DNA from: Vibrio sp. SCSIO 43136
GTDB taxonomy: Bacteria; Pseudomonadota; Gammaproteobacteria; Enterobacterales; Vibrionaceae
Length of the DNA: 64,000 bases
Direction: 5' to 3'
Assembly (NCBI RefSeq): GCF_023716565.1
Contig: NZ_CP071848.1
Coordinates: forward strand, 1,922,001-1,986,000
Shown: positions 1 through 8,897 of the stretch, in pieces
How positions within the stretch are numbered: the stretch's first letter is position 1
Layout: every line of letters starts with the position of its first letter
Program-made: the position numbers and the translations under genes
The notes under the pieces: generated by a model
The model's database searches: none
What the model saw: the letters and a program-made list of their open reading frames with translations, nothing else
What the model was told of the DNA's origin: nothing

Positions 1-495
1 TAGATAGTGAATAAAGGAGCTCGGGTCCAAACCATCTTGAAATACACTTGGGTTGGGGTAAAAAGAGATCCACCACTGAGTTTGATGCTCGCAGGCCCCG
101 TTAGTTAGCTCGACGCACTTGGTATCGAGCTCGGCAATCATCTGTTTATCGAGGTCACTCAGCTTGTTGGACTCATCACCGCAGTTTGCTACCAAACCGA
201 CCAAGTGGTCTTTAAGCTTTAGAAACAAGTCCACCAAAGGCTTATCGAGCACCAATTCGCGATTGCGAATTTCATCCAGCAGGCTTTCCCCACTATGGGC
301 AACTTCAACGATCACTTCGAAGCCAAACAGACCCGCACTGCCTTTGATGGTATGAACGGCACGAAAAAGCGCATGAATGTAGTGGAGCTGCTGTTGGGAG
401 GATGCGCCATCAATAGCAAGCAACTGCTGCTCGGCATCTTCTAGAAGCTCATTGGACTCATTGATAAAGGTAATGACCGCTTTATCTAGGTTCAT
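1..495 (-). CDS. cheA: Chemotaxis histidine kinase CheA, N-terminal part (cut by window edge)
   Basis: The 165 visible residues are the P1/Hpt domain of CheA, the autophosphorylating kinase of a chemosensory array. The phosphoacceptor is His48 in the motif AVHTIKGSAG, followed by GLFGF, as in CheA P1 domains. The rest of the kinase (P2-P5) would lie to the left of the window. The start ATG overlaps the stop of the upstream STAS gene by 4 bases (ATGA), so the two are probably translationally coupled. The gene is last of four same-strand genes (membrane protein, CheY, STAS, CheA). The family call is secure. Which of the several Vibrio chemosensory systems this belongs to cannot be decided here. 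Confidence 0.93.
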   Translation of the reverse strand, partial: MNLDKAVITFINESNELLEDAEQQLLAIDGASSQQQLHYIHALFRAVHTIKGSAGLFGFEVIVEVAHSGESLLDEIRNRELVLDKPLVDLFLKLKDHLVGLVANCGDESNKLSDLDKQMIAELDTKCVELTNGACEHQTQWWISFYPNPSVFQDGLDPSSFIHYL

Positions 496-761
496 CTCAC
501 ACCTTCATCAACTTGAGATACACCTAGATTCTGCATCCACTGTTGTAGGATTTCAGATTTATTTAGCTCAATATCTATCGACTGTTGATGGCAATAAGTC
601 TGAAGCCAAATCACCAGTTGCACGCCAGCACTATCTATCGCTTCGACCTTGGTTCCATCAACCACTAGTGATTCTGGTAAAGACTGCAAAACCTCCAGTA
701 GCTCGACGTGCAAATCGCTGACTTCATAAATGGTGAGTTCGTTAGGCAGATTTAACAACAT
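492..761 (-). CDS. STAS-domain protein of the chemotaxis cluster
   Basis: This is an 89-residue single STAS domain, the fold of anti-anti-sigma factors such as SpoIIAA. The core motif is VVDGTKVEAIDSAGVQLV; Ser44 is at the position phosphorylated in SpoIIAA-like proteins. I chose ATG at 761 because AGGG lies six bases upstream; a TTG six bases earlier would put that AGGG directly against the start codon. It begins 9 bases after the CheY stop and overlaps the cheA start by 4 bases. STAS proteins occur inside some chemosensory clusters, where they may be targets of the kinase or of a partner phosphatase. That role is an inference. Confidence 0.85.
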   Translation of the reverse strand: MLLNLPNELTIYEVSDLHVELLEVLQSLPESLVVDGTKVEAIDSAGVQLVIWLQTYCHQQSIDIELNKSEILQQWMQNLGVSQVDEGVR

Positions 762-770
762 AGGCAACCC

Positions 771-1136
771 TTACACTGGCAGTAGCTTTTTAACGGCTTC
801 CAACATTTGGTTGGGTTTGAATGGCTTGACCATCCATGCTTTAGCGCCAGCCTTTTTGCTCTCTTCCATCAGATATTCTTGCTGCTCGGTTGTGAGCATG
901 ATAATGGGAACAAACCGATACTCTTTTATTTGTTTAACCGCTTTGACGAACTCTATCCCATTCATAATCGGCATGTTGACGTCACTAATGATCAAATGCA
1001 CCCGATCATTGGCAAGCTTTTCGAGTCCATCTTGCCCGTCACATGCTTCGACGACATGATAGCCAGCACCACTGAGCGCAATACTCACCACCTGGCGCAG
1101 TGAATCGGAATCATCAACAATCAGTACTGTTTTCAT
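771..1136 (-). CDS. cheY: CheY-type single-domain response regulator
   Basis: This 121-residue stand-alone receiver domain has all the conserved residues: acidic pair Asp8-Asp9, phosphoacceptor Asp52 in SDVNMP, Thr82 or Thr83 in MLTTE, and Lys104 in VKPF. It has no output domain, as in CheY. It sits in a tight same-strand group directly before the STAS and CheA genes, so CheA is its likely phosphodonor. Whether it binds the flagellar switch or acts in another output is not visible. Vibrio genomes usually carry several cheY paralogues. Confidence 0.92.
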   Translation of the reverse strand: MKTVLIVDDSDSLRQVVSIALSGAGYHVVEACDGQDGLEKLANDRVHLIISDVNMPIMNGIEFVKAVKQIKEYRFVPIIMLTTEQQEYLMEESKKAGAKAWMVKPFKPNQMLEAVKKLLPV

Positions 1137-1148
1137 GCTTACTCCCTG

Positions 1149-1700
1149 CTAAAAAAACGTCATATCTTTATCTGATTTAGCCATCTGTTTACTGCCCGTC
1201 TCCTCCGGCTGTTCAAGATGTTCAATCACTTTATTAATCGTGAAAGCGTGCCCAGATTGGTAGTTATGTAATTGCTCATCTAAGGTCTTGATCCCGTTGA
1301 GTGTCGAAGTTAGGTTTTGATTTACTCGATCAAAAAACTGTAGCTCCATCAAGATTTGGTTGCGGATAGCGTCGATTTCGTCGGAATTCTGAGATTGCTT
1401 GAGGTCAATAAAATGCTGGGTAAGCTGTTGAATCGAATGCTCCCCCTGAGATAGAGCAGACTCTAAGTTAGTAATAACCAGTGGGTTAATAGAATCCGTG
1501 AGCTGCTGACAAAGTATCTGCTTGTCAACCAACTCTCTTTCCATTTGGGCTTGCTGCTTTTTCAAAGCAAAATCGAACACCGCCACGTTGAGCACAGATG
1601 ACAATAAAAATATCACCATGGTCAGCAGTGAGTTTTGAGTTGCGAACAGCACACACAGTGATATCAAAGCTGCGCTGAATAGCGCTCGAATAAGTAACAC
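1149..1700 (-). CDS. Small membrane protein with coiled-coil cytoplasmic part, first gene of the chemotaxis group
   Basis: About 183 residues, with two closely spaced hydrophobic segments in the first 45 residues, then a long hydrophilic, Gln/Leu-rich part likely to form a coiled coil (residues 50-150). I do not recognise a family. The chosen start is GTG at 1700, preceded by AGGGAG at six bases; an in-frame TTG at 1706 would abut that ribosome site. It lies 12 bases before cheY on the same strand, so it is probably cotranscribed with the chemosensory genes. It may be a receptor-like or scaffold component, but it has no recognisable methyl-accepting signalling hairpin. Confidence 0.7.
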   Translation of the reverse strand: MLLIRALFSAALISLCVLFATQNSLLTMVIFLLSSVLNVAVFDFALKKQQAQMERELVDKQILCQQLTDSINPLVITNLESALSQGEHSIQQLTQHFIDLKQSQNSDEIDAIRNQILMELQFFDRVNQNLTSTLNGIKTLDEQLHNYQSGHAFTINKVIEHLEQPEETGSKQMAKSDKDMTFF

Positions 1701-1776
1701 TCGCAACTCCCTAATCCACTGACATTAATATTAGCCTAGTCAATAAATAGCTAACTGCGAGTTTGTGAAGGAGTTT

Positions 1777-4263
1777 TTAGGCAGATTTATCTACATAGTT
1801 TGCTTTGAGTTGCTCGATAGTCAGAGGCTTATCTATGTAATAGCCTTGCAAGATGTCACAGCCATAAGCGTTCAAAACATCTTTTTGAGTTTCCGTTTCT
1901 ACCCCTTCGGCGACAATCTTCATGCTAGAAGAGTGGCCAATAGCGATGATCGCTTTCACTAACGAATCACTTTGTTTTGAGCTCATCATCTTGTCTACAA
2001 AGCTACGATCGATCTTAATTTCGTTGATCGGTAGGTGACTCAAGTAGCTCAGGGATGAATACCCTGTACCGAAATCATCCAAGGAGATACTAAAACCAAG
2101 TGAACGTAAGGATTCAATCACTGGGGTCACTTTGACCAAATCATTGATCAATACATTTTCGGTGATCTCTAAAGTGAGGTGTTGTGAATCTAATTTGGTG
2201 GTTTCCATTAGCTCTTGCAAACGAGGCAAGAAATCTGGTGCCATCAATTGCAATGGAGACAGGTTAATCGACAAGCAGATCGGCATTTCATCATTACCAA
2301 ACAGCTCACCAATCTCTTGGCACGCCCGGCTCATCACAAACATGCCGAGATCATCTATCAAGCCTATCTCTTCTGCCACCGAAATGAATTCTGCTGGGGA
2401 TACATGCCCAAGCTGTTGGTTGTGCCAGCGAAGCAGGGCTTCAACGCCATACAGCTCGCCAGTTGCTGCTTCGATTTGTGGTTGATAGTGAATTGAAATC
2501 TCGCCACGGTCTAACGCATCACGAAGCTCTCGCTCCAGAAGGAAATCGTACTGAACTTGACGATTGATGGTCTGATCGAAAAACAGCACATCCCCTTTCT
2601 GTTTGGCTTTCGATTTGTACAGCACGATATCGGCTTTAGAGATCAACTCTTCTGGCTGGTCTCCATCCGACGGATACATTGACACACCGATAGTGCAAGA
2701 GGTGTGTAACACTTTACCTTCAATCACAAACTGCTGCTTAAACACGTTTTGGATCATTTCTACTTTCTTCTCTGCCTCGCTTAAACTCGACAGGCAAGGG
2801 AAACAGAACACAAACTCGTCACCACCAAAGCGCGCCACGACTTCATCGTCGCCGAGCAACGCATTAAAGTGTTCACCAATTTTACCCAGCAATAAATCCC
2901 CCGCAGAGTGACCATAGAGATCATTCACTTTCTTAAAGTCATCAAGATCGACAAACATCACTGCCAACTGTTTGTACTCTTGTTGAGAACGTTCAATGCC
3001 TTTGTTGATGTGCTCATGCAGTAAAGTTCGATTCGGCAACCCAGTTAATGAGTCATGCAGCGCCATGTGCTCAAGCTGGTTTTTGGTATCTTCAAGAGAA
3101 TTAAAGTCACTGCTGATTTTGGATTGAAAACGCTCAAAGCGACGACCAATCATTCGGCTTAAAGCGAGGGAGAAGAAGGCAACCACTATGGTTGTAATTG
3201 TGCCGATGGTTGCCATCTGTGTCAGAGCACGCTCATTCAACTCGCGAACTTGCTGCTCTCGTTCATTAAGGTAGCGGTCCGTCACTTGCGCATAAGAGCC
3301 ACTGCCAATCACCCAGTTCCAATCTTTCAACTGCACCACGTAACTGTTCTTAGTCGGATCAGAGACGTTATTGGGAATGTATGGGCTTTGGTAGGTGATA
3401 AACTGTTTATCCGCCGCCAATAATTGCGTCATCTCTTCAATACGGTCAGGGTTTTCAGTGATGTCTAAAACATTCGCCCCCACCAAAGAGCGGTCAATGT
3501 GAGCCAGTACATTGCCTTGCAAGTCAAAGATAAATGCATAGCCATACTCACCAAAGCGAAGCTGCTTTACCCAGCCAAGCACTTCTCGCTGGATGTCGGC
3601 TTCTACATCCACGACATAATCACCAGTGCCTATAAACCAATCATAAGGTTCGAAGTATTTACCAAATCCAACCTTTTCAAATTCTTGATTTTTGTTTTGA
3701 GGCTTTACGAACCACCAGCGATAAAATGCTTCGCCATACTCTTTTACTTGTTCACCCATTTCTCGCACGATGTACGAACCACGCACGTCTTTAAAGTCCC
3801 ACAAAGACTTGCCCTCTACTTGTGGCAGTAGTGGGTGCATGATGTTGATACCGTTGGTTTTATAGATAAAAAAGTAGCCGCGGCCGTCATTGAAGCGAAT
3901 GTCTCGGAGCGCATCGGTGATCAGTTTGGTTACCTGTTCTTCAGGCTTATCTTTATTTGCTTCATAAAGACGGGTGGCAATTTTATGTGCTTCGTAGATA
4001 CGAGACTTAATGGTAGATTCGAGCTGATGCTCGGTACGGTTTTTAGCGAAAGTGACTTGCTGAGTGATGTAGTTAACTTGATTCTTAATCAAGTCTTCTT
4101 GGCGCTGCTGATTTTGCTCTCTCAGACTTTCCAATTCTTGCTGAGAGTTATCCAACGCTGTCTGTATTGAGAAGACTACCCAAATCAAAGTAAACAAAGC
4201 AACAATACTGGCTGGTGCATACTTGATCAGTCGGATCAGTTTATTATCAGTCAGTTCCGCCAT
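1777..4263 (-). CDS. Membrane Cache-GGDEF-EAL protein (c-di-GMP turnover)
   Basis: An 828-residue inner-membrane sensor. A first membrane segment lies near residues 18-38, a periplasmic double Cache-like region at about 90-335 (motifs GRGYFFIY, WFIGTGDYV, YGYAFIFD, WVIGSGSY), and a second membrane segment near 355-372. GGDEF follows at about 480-484 (RFGGDEF, intact) and then an EAL domain (EALLRW at about 608-613, DDFGTGYSSL, KIDRSF). Both catalytic signatures look complete, so it could make and break c-di-GMP. No RxxD inhibitory site stands in front of GGDEF. Start ATG 4263 has GGAG five bases upstream; the GTG two codons earlier fits less well. It appears monocistronic. Confidence 0.92.
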   Translation of the reverse strand: MAELTDNKLIRLIKYAPASIVALFTLIWVVFSIQTALDNSQQELESLREQNQQRQEDLIKNQVNYITQQVTFAKNRTEHQLESTIKSRIYEAHKIATRLYEANKDKPEEQVTKLITDALRDIRFNDGRGYFFIYKTNGINIMHPLLPQVEGKSLWDFKDVRGSYIVREMGEQVKEYGEAFYRWWFVKPQNKNQEFEKVGFGKYFEPYDWFIGTGDYVVDVEADIQREVLGWVKQLRFGEYGYAFIFDLQGNVLAHIDRSLVGANVLDITENPDRIEEMTQLLAADKQFITYQSPYIPNNVSDPTKNSYVVQLKDWNWVIGSGSYAQVTDRYLNEREQQVRELNERALTQMATIGTITTIVVAFFSLALSRMIGRRFERFQSKISSDFNSLEDTKNQLEHMALHDSLTGLPNRTLLHEHINKGIERSQQEYKQLAVMFVDLDDFKKVNDLYGHSAGDLLLGKIGEHFNALLGDDEVVARFGGDEFVFCFPCLSSLSEAEKKVEMIQNVFKQQFVIEGKVLHTSCTIGVSMYPSDGDQPEELISKADIVLYKSKAKQKGDVLFFDQTINRQVQYDFLLERELRDALDRGEISIHYQPQIEAATGELYGVEALLRWHNQQLGHVSPAEFISVAEEIGLIDDLGMFVMSRACQEIGELFGNDEMPICLSINLSPLQLMAPDFLPRLQELMETTKLDSQHLTLEITENVLINDLVKVTPVIESLRSLGFSISLDDFGTGYSSLSYLSHLPINEIKIDRSFVDKMMSSKQSDSLVKAIIAIGHSSSMKIVAEGVETETQKDVLNAYGCDILQGYYIDKPLTIEQLKANYVDKSA

Positions 4264-4493
4264 TTTCACTCCATCTATCTCACAATGACTACCCTAAAAC
4301 ATAGCCATAAGCGTTTGATTATGCGAGCTGAAAACGAAAAAACGTGACTAAAAATCACAGTGGAATTTTATCGAGTACCTTGATGCATATAAATTAGCGT
4401 AATAGCTCAGTAACGTCTTATTACTTTTCTCTCTTTTCTGCCCTCCACTTCCCTGATAGTCTTAGCCCCCAATTTTTCTGCACTGCACTGACC

Positions 4494-5414
4494 ATGAAAC
4501 TTAGCTCTAGCCCAATCACTACGCACCAGTTCGAGGATCGCACCTTCTATCTCAAGCGCGATGACCTGCTGCACTCGCAGTTTAGTGGCAATAAAGCAAG
4601 AAAGTTTATGTCGCTACTGCAAGAAGAGTTTCACGAGATTGATACTCTGATCAGTTACGGCAGCGCCCAAGCCAACTCGCTTTATTCTCTGGCTACCTTA
4701 GCCAAGATCCGAGGATGGAAGCTGGAGTTTTATGTTGCCAACATTCCTAACTGGTTAAAGCAAAATCCGATTGGCAACTATCGAGCCGCGCTAGAAATGG
4801 ATGCACAAATCATTGAAACACCAAGAGGAGTGCATCCTAGTGACTACATCACTCAAGCGCGCAACCCTCAAGCTAACTGCCTATTTGTGCCTGAAGGTGG
4901 ACGCAGTCAGATGTCGGAAGTTGGTGTGACGGGACTTGCACGAGAGATTGGCGATTGGATTATGCAAAAACGCCCGACCAAGCCCGTTGTTGCATTGCCG
5001 AGTGGCACGGGAACCACTTCAATTTATTTGCAAAAGTACCTTCAACGTTACGATGTACCCGTACTGACGTGCGCCTGTGTGGGCGGCCCCGACTACCTTA
5101 CCCAACAATGGGACTCTTTGGGTGAAAGCGCCCATCCAACCATACTGACGCTCGAAGATAAGCATCACTTTGGTCATTTGTACTTAGATGATTATCAAAT
5201 CTGGCAACAATTAGAAGAGCAAACCTACGTTGAATTTGATCTGCTCTATGACCCGATGATGTGGCGTTGTCTACGACCTTGGTTGAAACAAAATCCCGAC
5301 TCAACACTGATTTATGTGCATCAAGGTGGCCTGATCGGCAATGAGTCCATGTTGCCACGATATCGAAGAGAGTTTGAAGCTTTTTTAGCCGATAACAAGT
5401 CAGACACTTACTGA
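4494..5414 (+). CDS. PLP-dependent deaminase/desulfhydrase of the ACC deaminase - D-cysteine desulfhydrase family
   Basis: A 306-residue fold-type II PLP enzyme. The N-terminal motif FYLKRDDLLHSQFSGNKARK carries the probable PLP lysine in SGNKARK, and SYGSAQANS and PSGTGTTS are the expected substrate- and phosphate-binding loops. The family includes 1-aminocyclopropane-1-carboxylate deaminase and D-cysteine desulfhydrase. It is slightly shorter than typical members (about 330 residues). Substrate cannot be read from sequence. It is a single gene between the c-di-GMP protein and the small FNR-linked gene. There is no strong ribosome site before the ATG. Confidence 0.85.
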   Translation: MKLSSSPITTHQFEDRTFYLKRDDLLHSQFSGNKARKFMSLLQEEFHEIDTLISYGSAQANSLYSLATLAKIRGWKLEFYVANIPNWLKQNPIGNYRAALEMDAQIIETPRGVHPSDYITQARNPQANCLFVPEGGRSQMSEVGVTGLAREIGDWIMQKRPTKPVVALPSGTGTTSIYLQKYLQRYDVPVLTCACVGGPDYLTQQWDSLGESAHPTILTLEDKHHFGHLYLDDYQIWQQLEEQTYVEFDLLYDPMMWRCLRPWLKQNPDSTLIYVHQGGLIGNESMLPRYRREFEAFLADNKSDTY

Positions 5415-5509
5415 TAGAGCAACAAAATCCAAAGAAATTAGTTCTACTTAAAACCTAGTTCGCACTTTTGGGTTCCTATCTACTACTTACGTATAACACC
5501 CACACAAAA

Positions 5510-5523
5510 TTGATTTAAATCAA
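5510..5523. promoter_or_regulatory. Perfect FNR-type box
   Basis: The sequence TTGATTTAAATCAA matches the FNR consensus TTGAT-N4-ATCAA exactly and sits in a longer palindrome (AAATTGATTTAAATCAATTT). Its centre is about 72 bases before the ATG at 5589. A possible -10 around 5550-5555 would place the box near -41, the position of class II FNR activation. That promoter geometry is an inference. Confidence 0.7.
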
Positions 5524-5588
5524 TTTGCGTTACTTATTTTCGTGCAATGTTAACTGTGCGTTACATAAAAAGATAAGTGAGGTGCTTT

Positions 5589-5774
5589 ATGGAACTTAAG
5601 CAAGACCCTAGATGTTACACGGACGTATGTATTAACGGAAAGTGGTATCACCACGACCACTGCACTGACAAAGCCTATATGCTAAAAGGCGGTTCTTCTC
5701 CAAGCATCGAACTTCAAAAAATGCCAACGACTGAAAACGAACTGGTCGAACTCATCACTCTAGCTCAAATTTAA
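5589..5774 (+). CDS. Small conserved-looking protein, probably oxygen-regulated
   Basis: A 61-residue soluble protein with three Cys and four His (CYTDVC, YHHDHC) in its first 25 residues, a pattern that could bind metal. I do not recognise the family. The start at 5589 is chosen because GAGG lies six bases upstream; an in-frame GTG at 5577 would overlap this ribosome site. A perfect FNR-type box lies upstream and a hairpin terminator follows, so it looks like a complete single-gene unit. Function is unknown. Confidence 0.7.
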   Translation: MELKQDPRCYTDVCINGKWYHHDHCTDKAYMLKGGSSPSIELQKMPTTENELVELITLAQI

Positions 5775-5780
5775 ACTCTC

Positions 5781-5820
5781 ACCACCCAGCTATAGGTCAT
5801 TGGACTTTAGGCTGGGTGGT
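5781..5820 (+). terminator. Hairpin terminator after the small gene
   Basis: ACCACCCAGC at 5781-5790 pairs with GCTGGGTGGT at 5811-5820 around a 20-base loop. The T-rich tail (TACCTTTT) is short, so efficiency is uncertain. Confidence 0.6.
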
Positions 5821-5920
5821 TACCTTTTCACCGTTTGAAATCAAATCTGCACGATTTTTGTCACTAAAATTGACCAACTAGGTTAGTATGCGGGCAATTT
5901 TGTATGACAAATAAATTTTC

Positions 5921-6796
5921 ATGTCCCAAGCAGCTAATCAGGCGATATTTTTGCTGGTCATCGCCAACCTTCTTGCGTCGTTATCAGACGTATCGCTCAA
6001 AATTCTAAATGGTGAAGTTCCGACTTTTCAATACGTGTTTATTCGCCAAACACTCACGGTGCTTATACTCTTGCCGCTGTGGCTAAAATTGCCTCGTGTC
6101 GAGCGTATGCAAGGCTGCGGAAAAATTAACTTTTGGCGGGCGCAATTTATTTTAATGGGCAGCGCATGTGCACTGATCGCTCTGACCTATTTACCTTTGG
6201 CCACAGCCAACGCCATGTTTTATGTTGGCCCGATATTAATGTTGCCCTTATCAATACTGGTGCTCAAAGAGTCCCCTACTCGTGGCAAGGTGATTGCGAC
6301 CTTAATTGGTTTCTTTGGTGTGTTGATCGTGCTTAGACCAGACCATTTCCATTGGGCGGCTATTGCAGCATTAGGCAGTGCACTTGCGATGGGCATAGGT
6401 AATATCTTGATCAAACGCCTGCCTCAAGACCAGCATATAATCTCAACGCTATTTTGGACCAGTGTACTGACTTTACCCGTATCACTCGTGCTTGCGATTC
6501 GAGAATGGAGCGACATCAGTCTGACCCATTTGGGCTGGATCACCGCCGTGAATCTATTTGTGCTCGGGTATCACGCCCTTGTTGTCATGGCATACAAAAA
6601 AGCACCCGCTAACCAGATCGCGCTAGCGGAGTATTCCGGTTTAGTTTTTGTTACCACCTTTGGTGTGATGTGGTTTGATGAGATACCAGATGCACTCACC
6701 TTGGTCGGTATTTTACTTATCGTAGTGCCGATGATGCCAATTCAGTGGAGAAAGCTGATTAGTAGCGATAAGAAAACCAGCAAACAAACTTCTTAA
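5921..6796 (+). CDS. EamA-family (DMT superfamily) transporter
   Basis: A 291-residue integral membrane protein with about ten hydrophobic segments arranged as two repeats of five, the layout of EamA-type drug/metabolite exporters. Typical motifs are ALIALTYLPLATANAMFY in the first half and ALAEYSGLVFVTTFGVMWFDE in the second. Substrates in this superfamily are diverse (amino acids, nucleotide sugars, metabolites) and cannot be assigned here. It is a monocistronic gene behind the terminator of the small FNR-linked gene, followed by about 150 non-coding bases. Confidence 0.88.
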   Translation: MSQAANQAIFLLVIANLLASLSDVSLKILNGEVPTFQYVFIRQTLTVLILLPLWLKLPRVERMQGCGKINFWRAQFILMGSACALIALTYLPLATANAMFYVGPILMLPLSILVLKESPTRGKVIATLIGFFGVLIVLRPDHFHWAAIAALGSALAMGIGNILIKRLPQDQHIISTLFWTSVLTLPVSLVLAIREWSDISLTHLGWITAVNLFVLGYHALVVMAYKKAPANQIALAEYSGLVFVTTFGVMWFDEIPDALTLVGILLIVVPMMPIQWRKLISSDKKTSKQTS

Positions 6797-6944
6797 GCCC
6801 ATAAAATATATGCCCTTGCCGCACCTATTAGCCAATCTAATAGGTGCTCATTTAATATCATCAAATTACTTTGGTTAAATATTCGTAAGGCACGGATTTG
6901 CCGTTAAGAAGAAAGGAGCTTTTACATATTACGAGGTTATTCCA

Positions 6945-7676
6945 ATGAAAAAAGCATTCCTAGCCGTAACACTTGCTGCTCTATCATCAGGCGCAATGGC
7001 AAACGAAGTTCCAGCACAAGAAGAACAAGTTAACTATGGCGATCCAACCGCCTCTTTCTCAACACTCGGCGTTTCGCGCAGCGATAACGCTACCCAGCTC
7101 AACATGATGGTTGGGGCAGGTGCAAATATCTACCAACTCGATTTGACTGCCAACGACCACAAATTTACCAAAGAGAGCATGAGCTACCGTGGTCGATACT
7201 TCCACGTCACTGATGGCATTGGTTACTCGGTCGATGTCCTGGGTGATATGAAGAAAAACAACGCTAGCACCACAGCACTAGCCGGCATGATTTACAAATT
7301 CCAAGTAACAGATAATGTCATGGTGTTCCCAATGCTTTCTGCTGGTTATACCCACTTTGGAGAGAAACAGTCTGTGCTTGAAACAGGCAAAGATCATAAT
7401 AGCTCTACGCTTATCCAAGGCGGCGTTTACGCCATGTACGGATTTGACGCAGGTCACTGGGTATATGCTAACCCGAAAGTCACCCGTGTAAGCAGCACTG
7501 AGCAGACTATCCCGCAAGTTGAGTTAGGTGGCGGTTTCATGGTGGCAGACAATGCCTCGATCGGCCTAAAGCTTGAACACACAGGCAAAGTACAAGGCAA
7601 GACACTCGCCTCGGAACTGGGTGAAGAGCGCAAAGCAGAAACCACCACTTGGATCCAAGCGAACTACTACTTTTAA
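6945..7676 (+). CDS. Outer-membrane beta-barrel-like protein
   Basis: A 243-residue protein with a clear signal peptide (MKKAFLAVTLAALSSGAMA, cleavage before NEVPAQ). The mature part shows alternating hydrophobic and polar stretches and ends in the aromatic strand WIQANYYF, as expected for an outer-membrane barrel with a C-terminal Phe. I do not recognise a named porin family. GAGG stands ten bases before the ATG. It is an isolated gene, followed by an imperfect hairpin (AATCACT / AGTGATT) and a GC-rich palindromic repeat. Confidence 0.78.
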   Translation: MKKAFLAVTLAALSSGAMANEVPAQEEQVNYGDPTASFSTLGVSRSDNATQLNMMVGAGANIYQLDLTANDHKFTKESMSYRGRYFHVTDGIGYSVDVLGDMKKNNASTTALAGMIYKFQVTDNVMVFPMLSAGYTHFGEKQSVLETGKDHNSSTLIQGGVYAMYGFDAGHWVYANPKVTRVSSTEQTIPQVELGGGFMVADNASIGLKLEHTGKVQGKTLASELGEERKAETTTWIQANYYF

Positions 7677-7787
7677 GCAACAAAATCACTCGGGCACACA
7701 CCTCAGTGATTATGGCTAGAACTTCAAGAATAAAAGTGCCATTTGGTGCTGTTTCTAAGGGCTTGAGTTAAATTGGCAAAGAATGCC

Positions 7788-7808
7788 CCTCCCCTTGCCA
7801 AGGGGAGG
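7788..7808. repeat. GC-rich REP-like palindrome
   Basis: A perfect palindrome with 10-base arms (CCTCCCCTTG / CAAGGGGAGG) around a single C, followed by TTGGGAGGGGGT. It is clearly richer in GC than its surroundings and lies between two genes, as REP-type intergenic repeats do. No second copy occurs in this window. Confidence 0.55.
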
Positions 7809-7872
7809 TTGGGAGGGGGTCTGATAGAAGCTTAAACTTTCCCATTTTTAATTGCTTACGCAAGAAACAGGG

Positions 7873-8886
7873 TTACTCTTGGCTTTTTAGTTGCGCCACC
7901 ACTTTCGGTGGCGCTATTTCACTAAGCTGCGCTAGGCATTGCTCGGTTTTATCACTGCCTGATTTAATGTAAATATCGCAAAGCGCATAAAGCTGCTCAG
8001 GTGCTCCAGAGAGCAAATAGGCTTGCTCAAATGATGTCACCGACTGCGCCATATCGATCGGCTCTTGCAGCACCCCATTTAAATACCAAAAATAGCTGTT
8101 GGTCTTAGCTTTGTTCGCAGCTAGCTGCATCGAGATAGCCGCCTGTGGCTTGTTATCCAACCTCACCAAAGTAAGCGCCTTGGAATAGAGCAGGTTTTCA
8201 TCTTGCTTAAAATAAACCAGCCCCTCATCTAAAACCTTCAACGCTTGCTGATCATTGCTTTTTGCTCGGTAGTTATCGGCATAGTGAAGCCACACATCGG
8301 CAGAGTATTCAGGATGATCATTTGCCAACTTTTGATACAATGGCTGCGCATTCTCAAAGTCACCTGTCCAGCGATAGATATTGGCTAAGAGTAAGTCTGC
8401 TTCTAAGCTCTCACTGGTTTTTAATACCGAGGTAAGTTCCGCAAGCACAGGGCTCAACGACGTTTGCTCTGGTGTATCTAATTTGCTGAACTCTTTCGAT
8501 AAATTAATCGCAGCGGCGAACCTTAAATCTTGATCCTTATCGGCTAGCAGAGGTGACACTAATCGCCAGCGATAGCTTAATTGATAAGGTGTACTGGCCT
8601 CGACGGCTGCTAATCGAATCTCTTTATGTTCGGACGACAAACCGCGCGCAACAGCAACTAGCGCATTTTGGCTTGGGAAATTGGCAAGCTCATTTAAAGC
8701 CGTCACTCGCTCCGAAATGGTGGCATTCTTATCCTGAGCGGTATACGAGAGTTGCGAGACCCGCTGCGCTGCCGATGGTTGGGCTGTGCTAGGTACTTCC
8801 ACCCTAGGTGCTTGAGTGATTGGTGCAGAGAAAGCTGTTGTTGAACACACCAGACACAATGCGGCGATAAGGCTGACTTTACTCAT
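7873..8886 (-). CDS. Secreted helical-repeat (HEAT/TPR-like) protein of the sulfatase maturation group
   Basis: A 337-residue protein with a signal peptide (MSKVSLIAALCLVCSTTAFSA). The mature part is Ala/Leu-rich and helical. Residues 45-160 resemble HEAT-type repeats (DLRFAAAINLSKE), and residues 170-330 resemble TPRs (ANIYRWTGDFENAQPLYQKLANDHPEYSADVWLHYADNYR in pattern). This fold is typical of periplasmic adaptor proteins. It begins 12 bases after the sulfatase maturase stop on the same strand, so it is probably cotranscribed with it. A role in handling the sulfatase in the periplasm is inferred only from context. Confidence 0.75.
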   Translation of the reverse strand: MSKVSLIAALCLVCSTTAFSAPITQAPRVEVPSTAQPSAAQRVSQLSYTAQDKNATISERVTALNELANFPSQNALVAVARGLSSEHKEIRLAAVEASTPYQLSYRWRLVSPLLADKDQDLRFAAAINLSKEFSKLDTPEQTSLSPVLAELTSVLKTSESLEADLLLANIYRWTGDFENAQPLYQKLANDHPEYSADVWLHYADNYRAKSNDQQALKVLDEGLVYFKQDENLLYSKALTLVRLDNKPQAAISMQLAANKAKTNSYFWYLNGVLQEPIDMAQSVTSFEQAYLLSGAPEQLYALCDIYIKSGSDKTEQCLAQLSEIAPPKVVAQLKSQE

Positions 8887-8897
8887 TTTTTAGTTCC

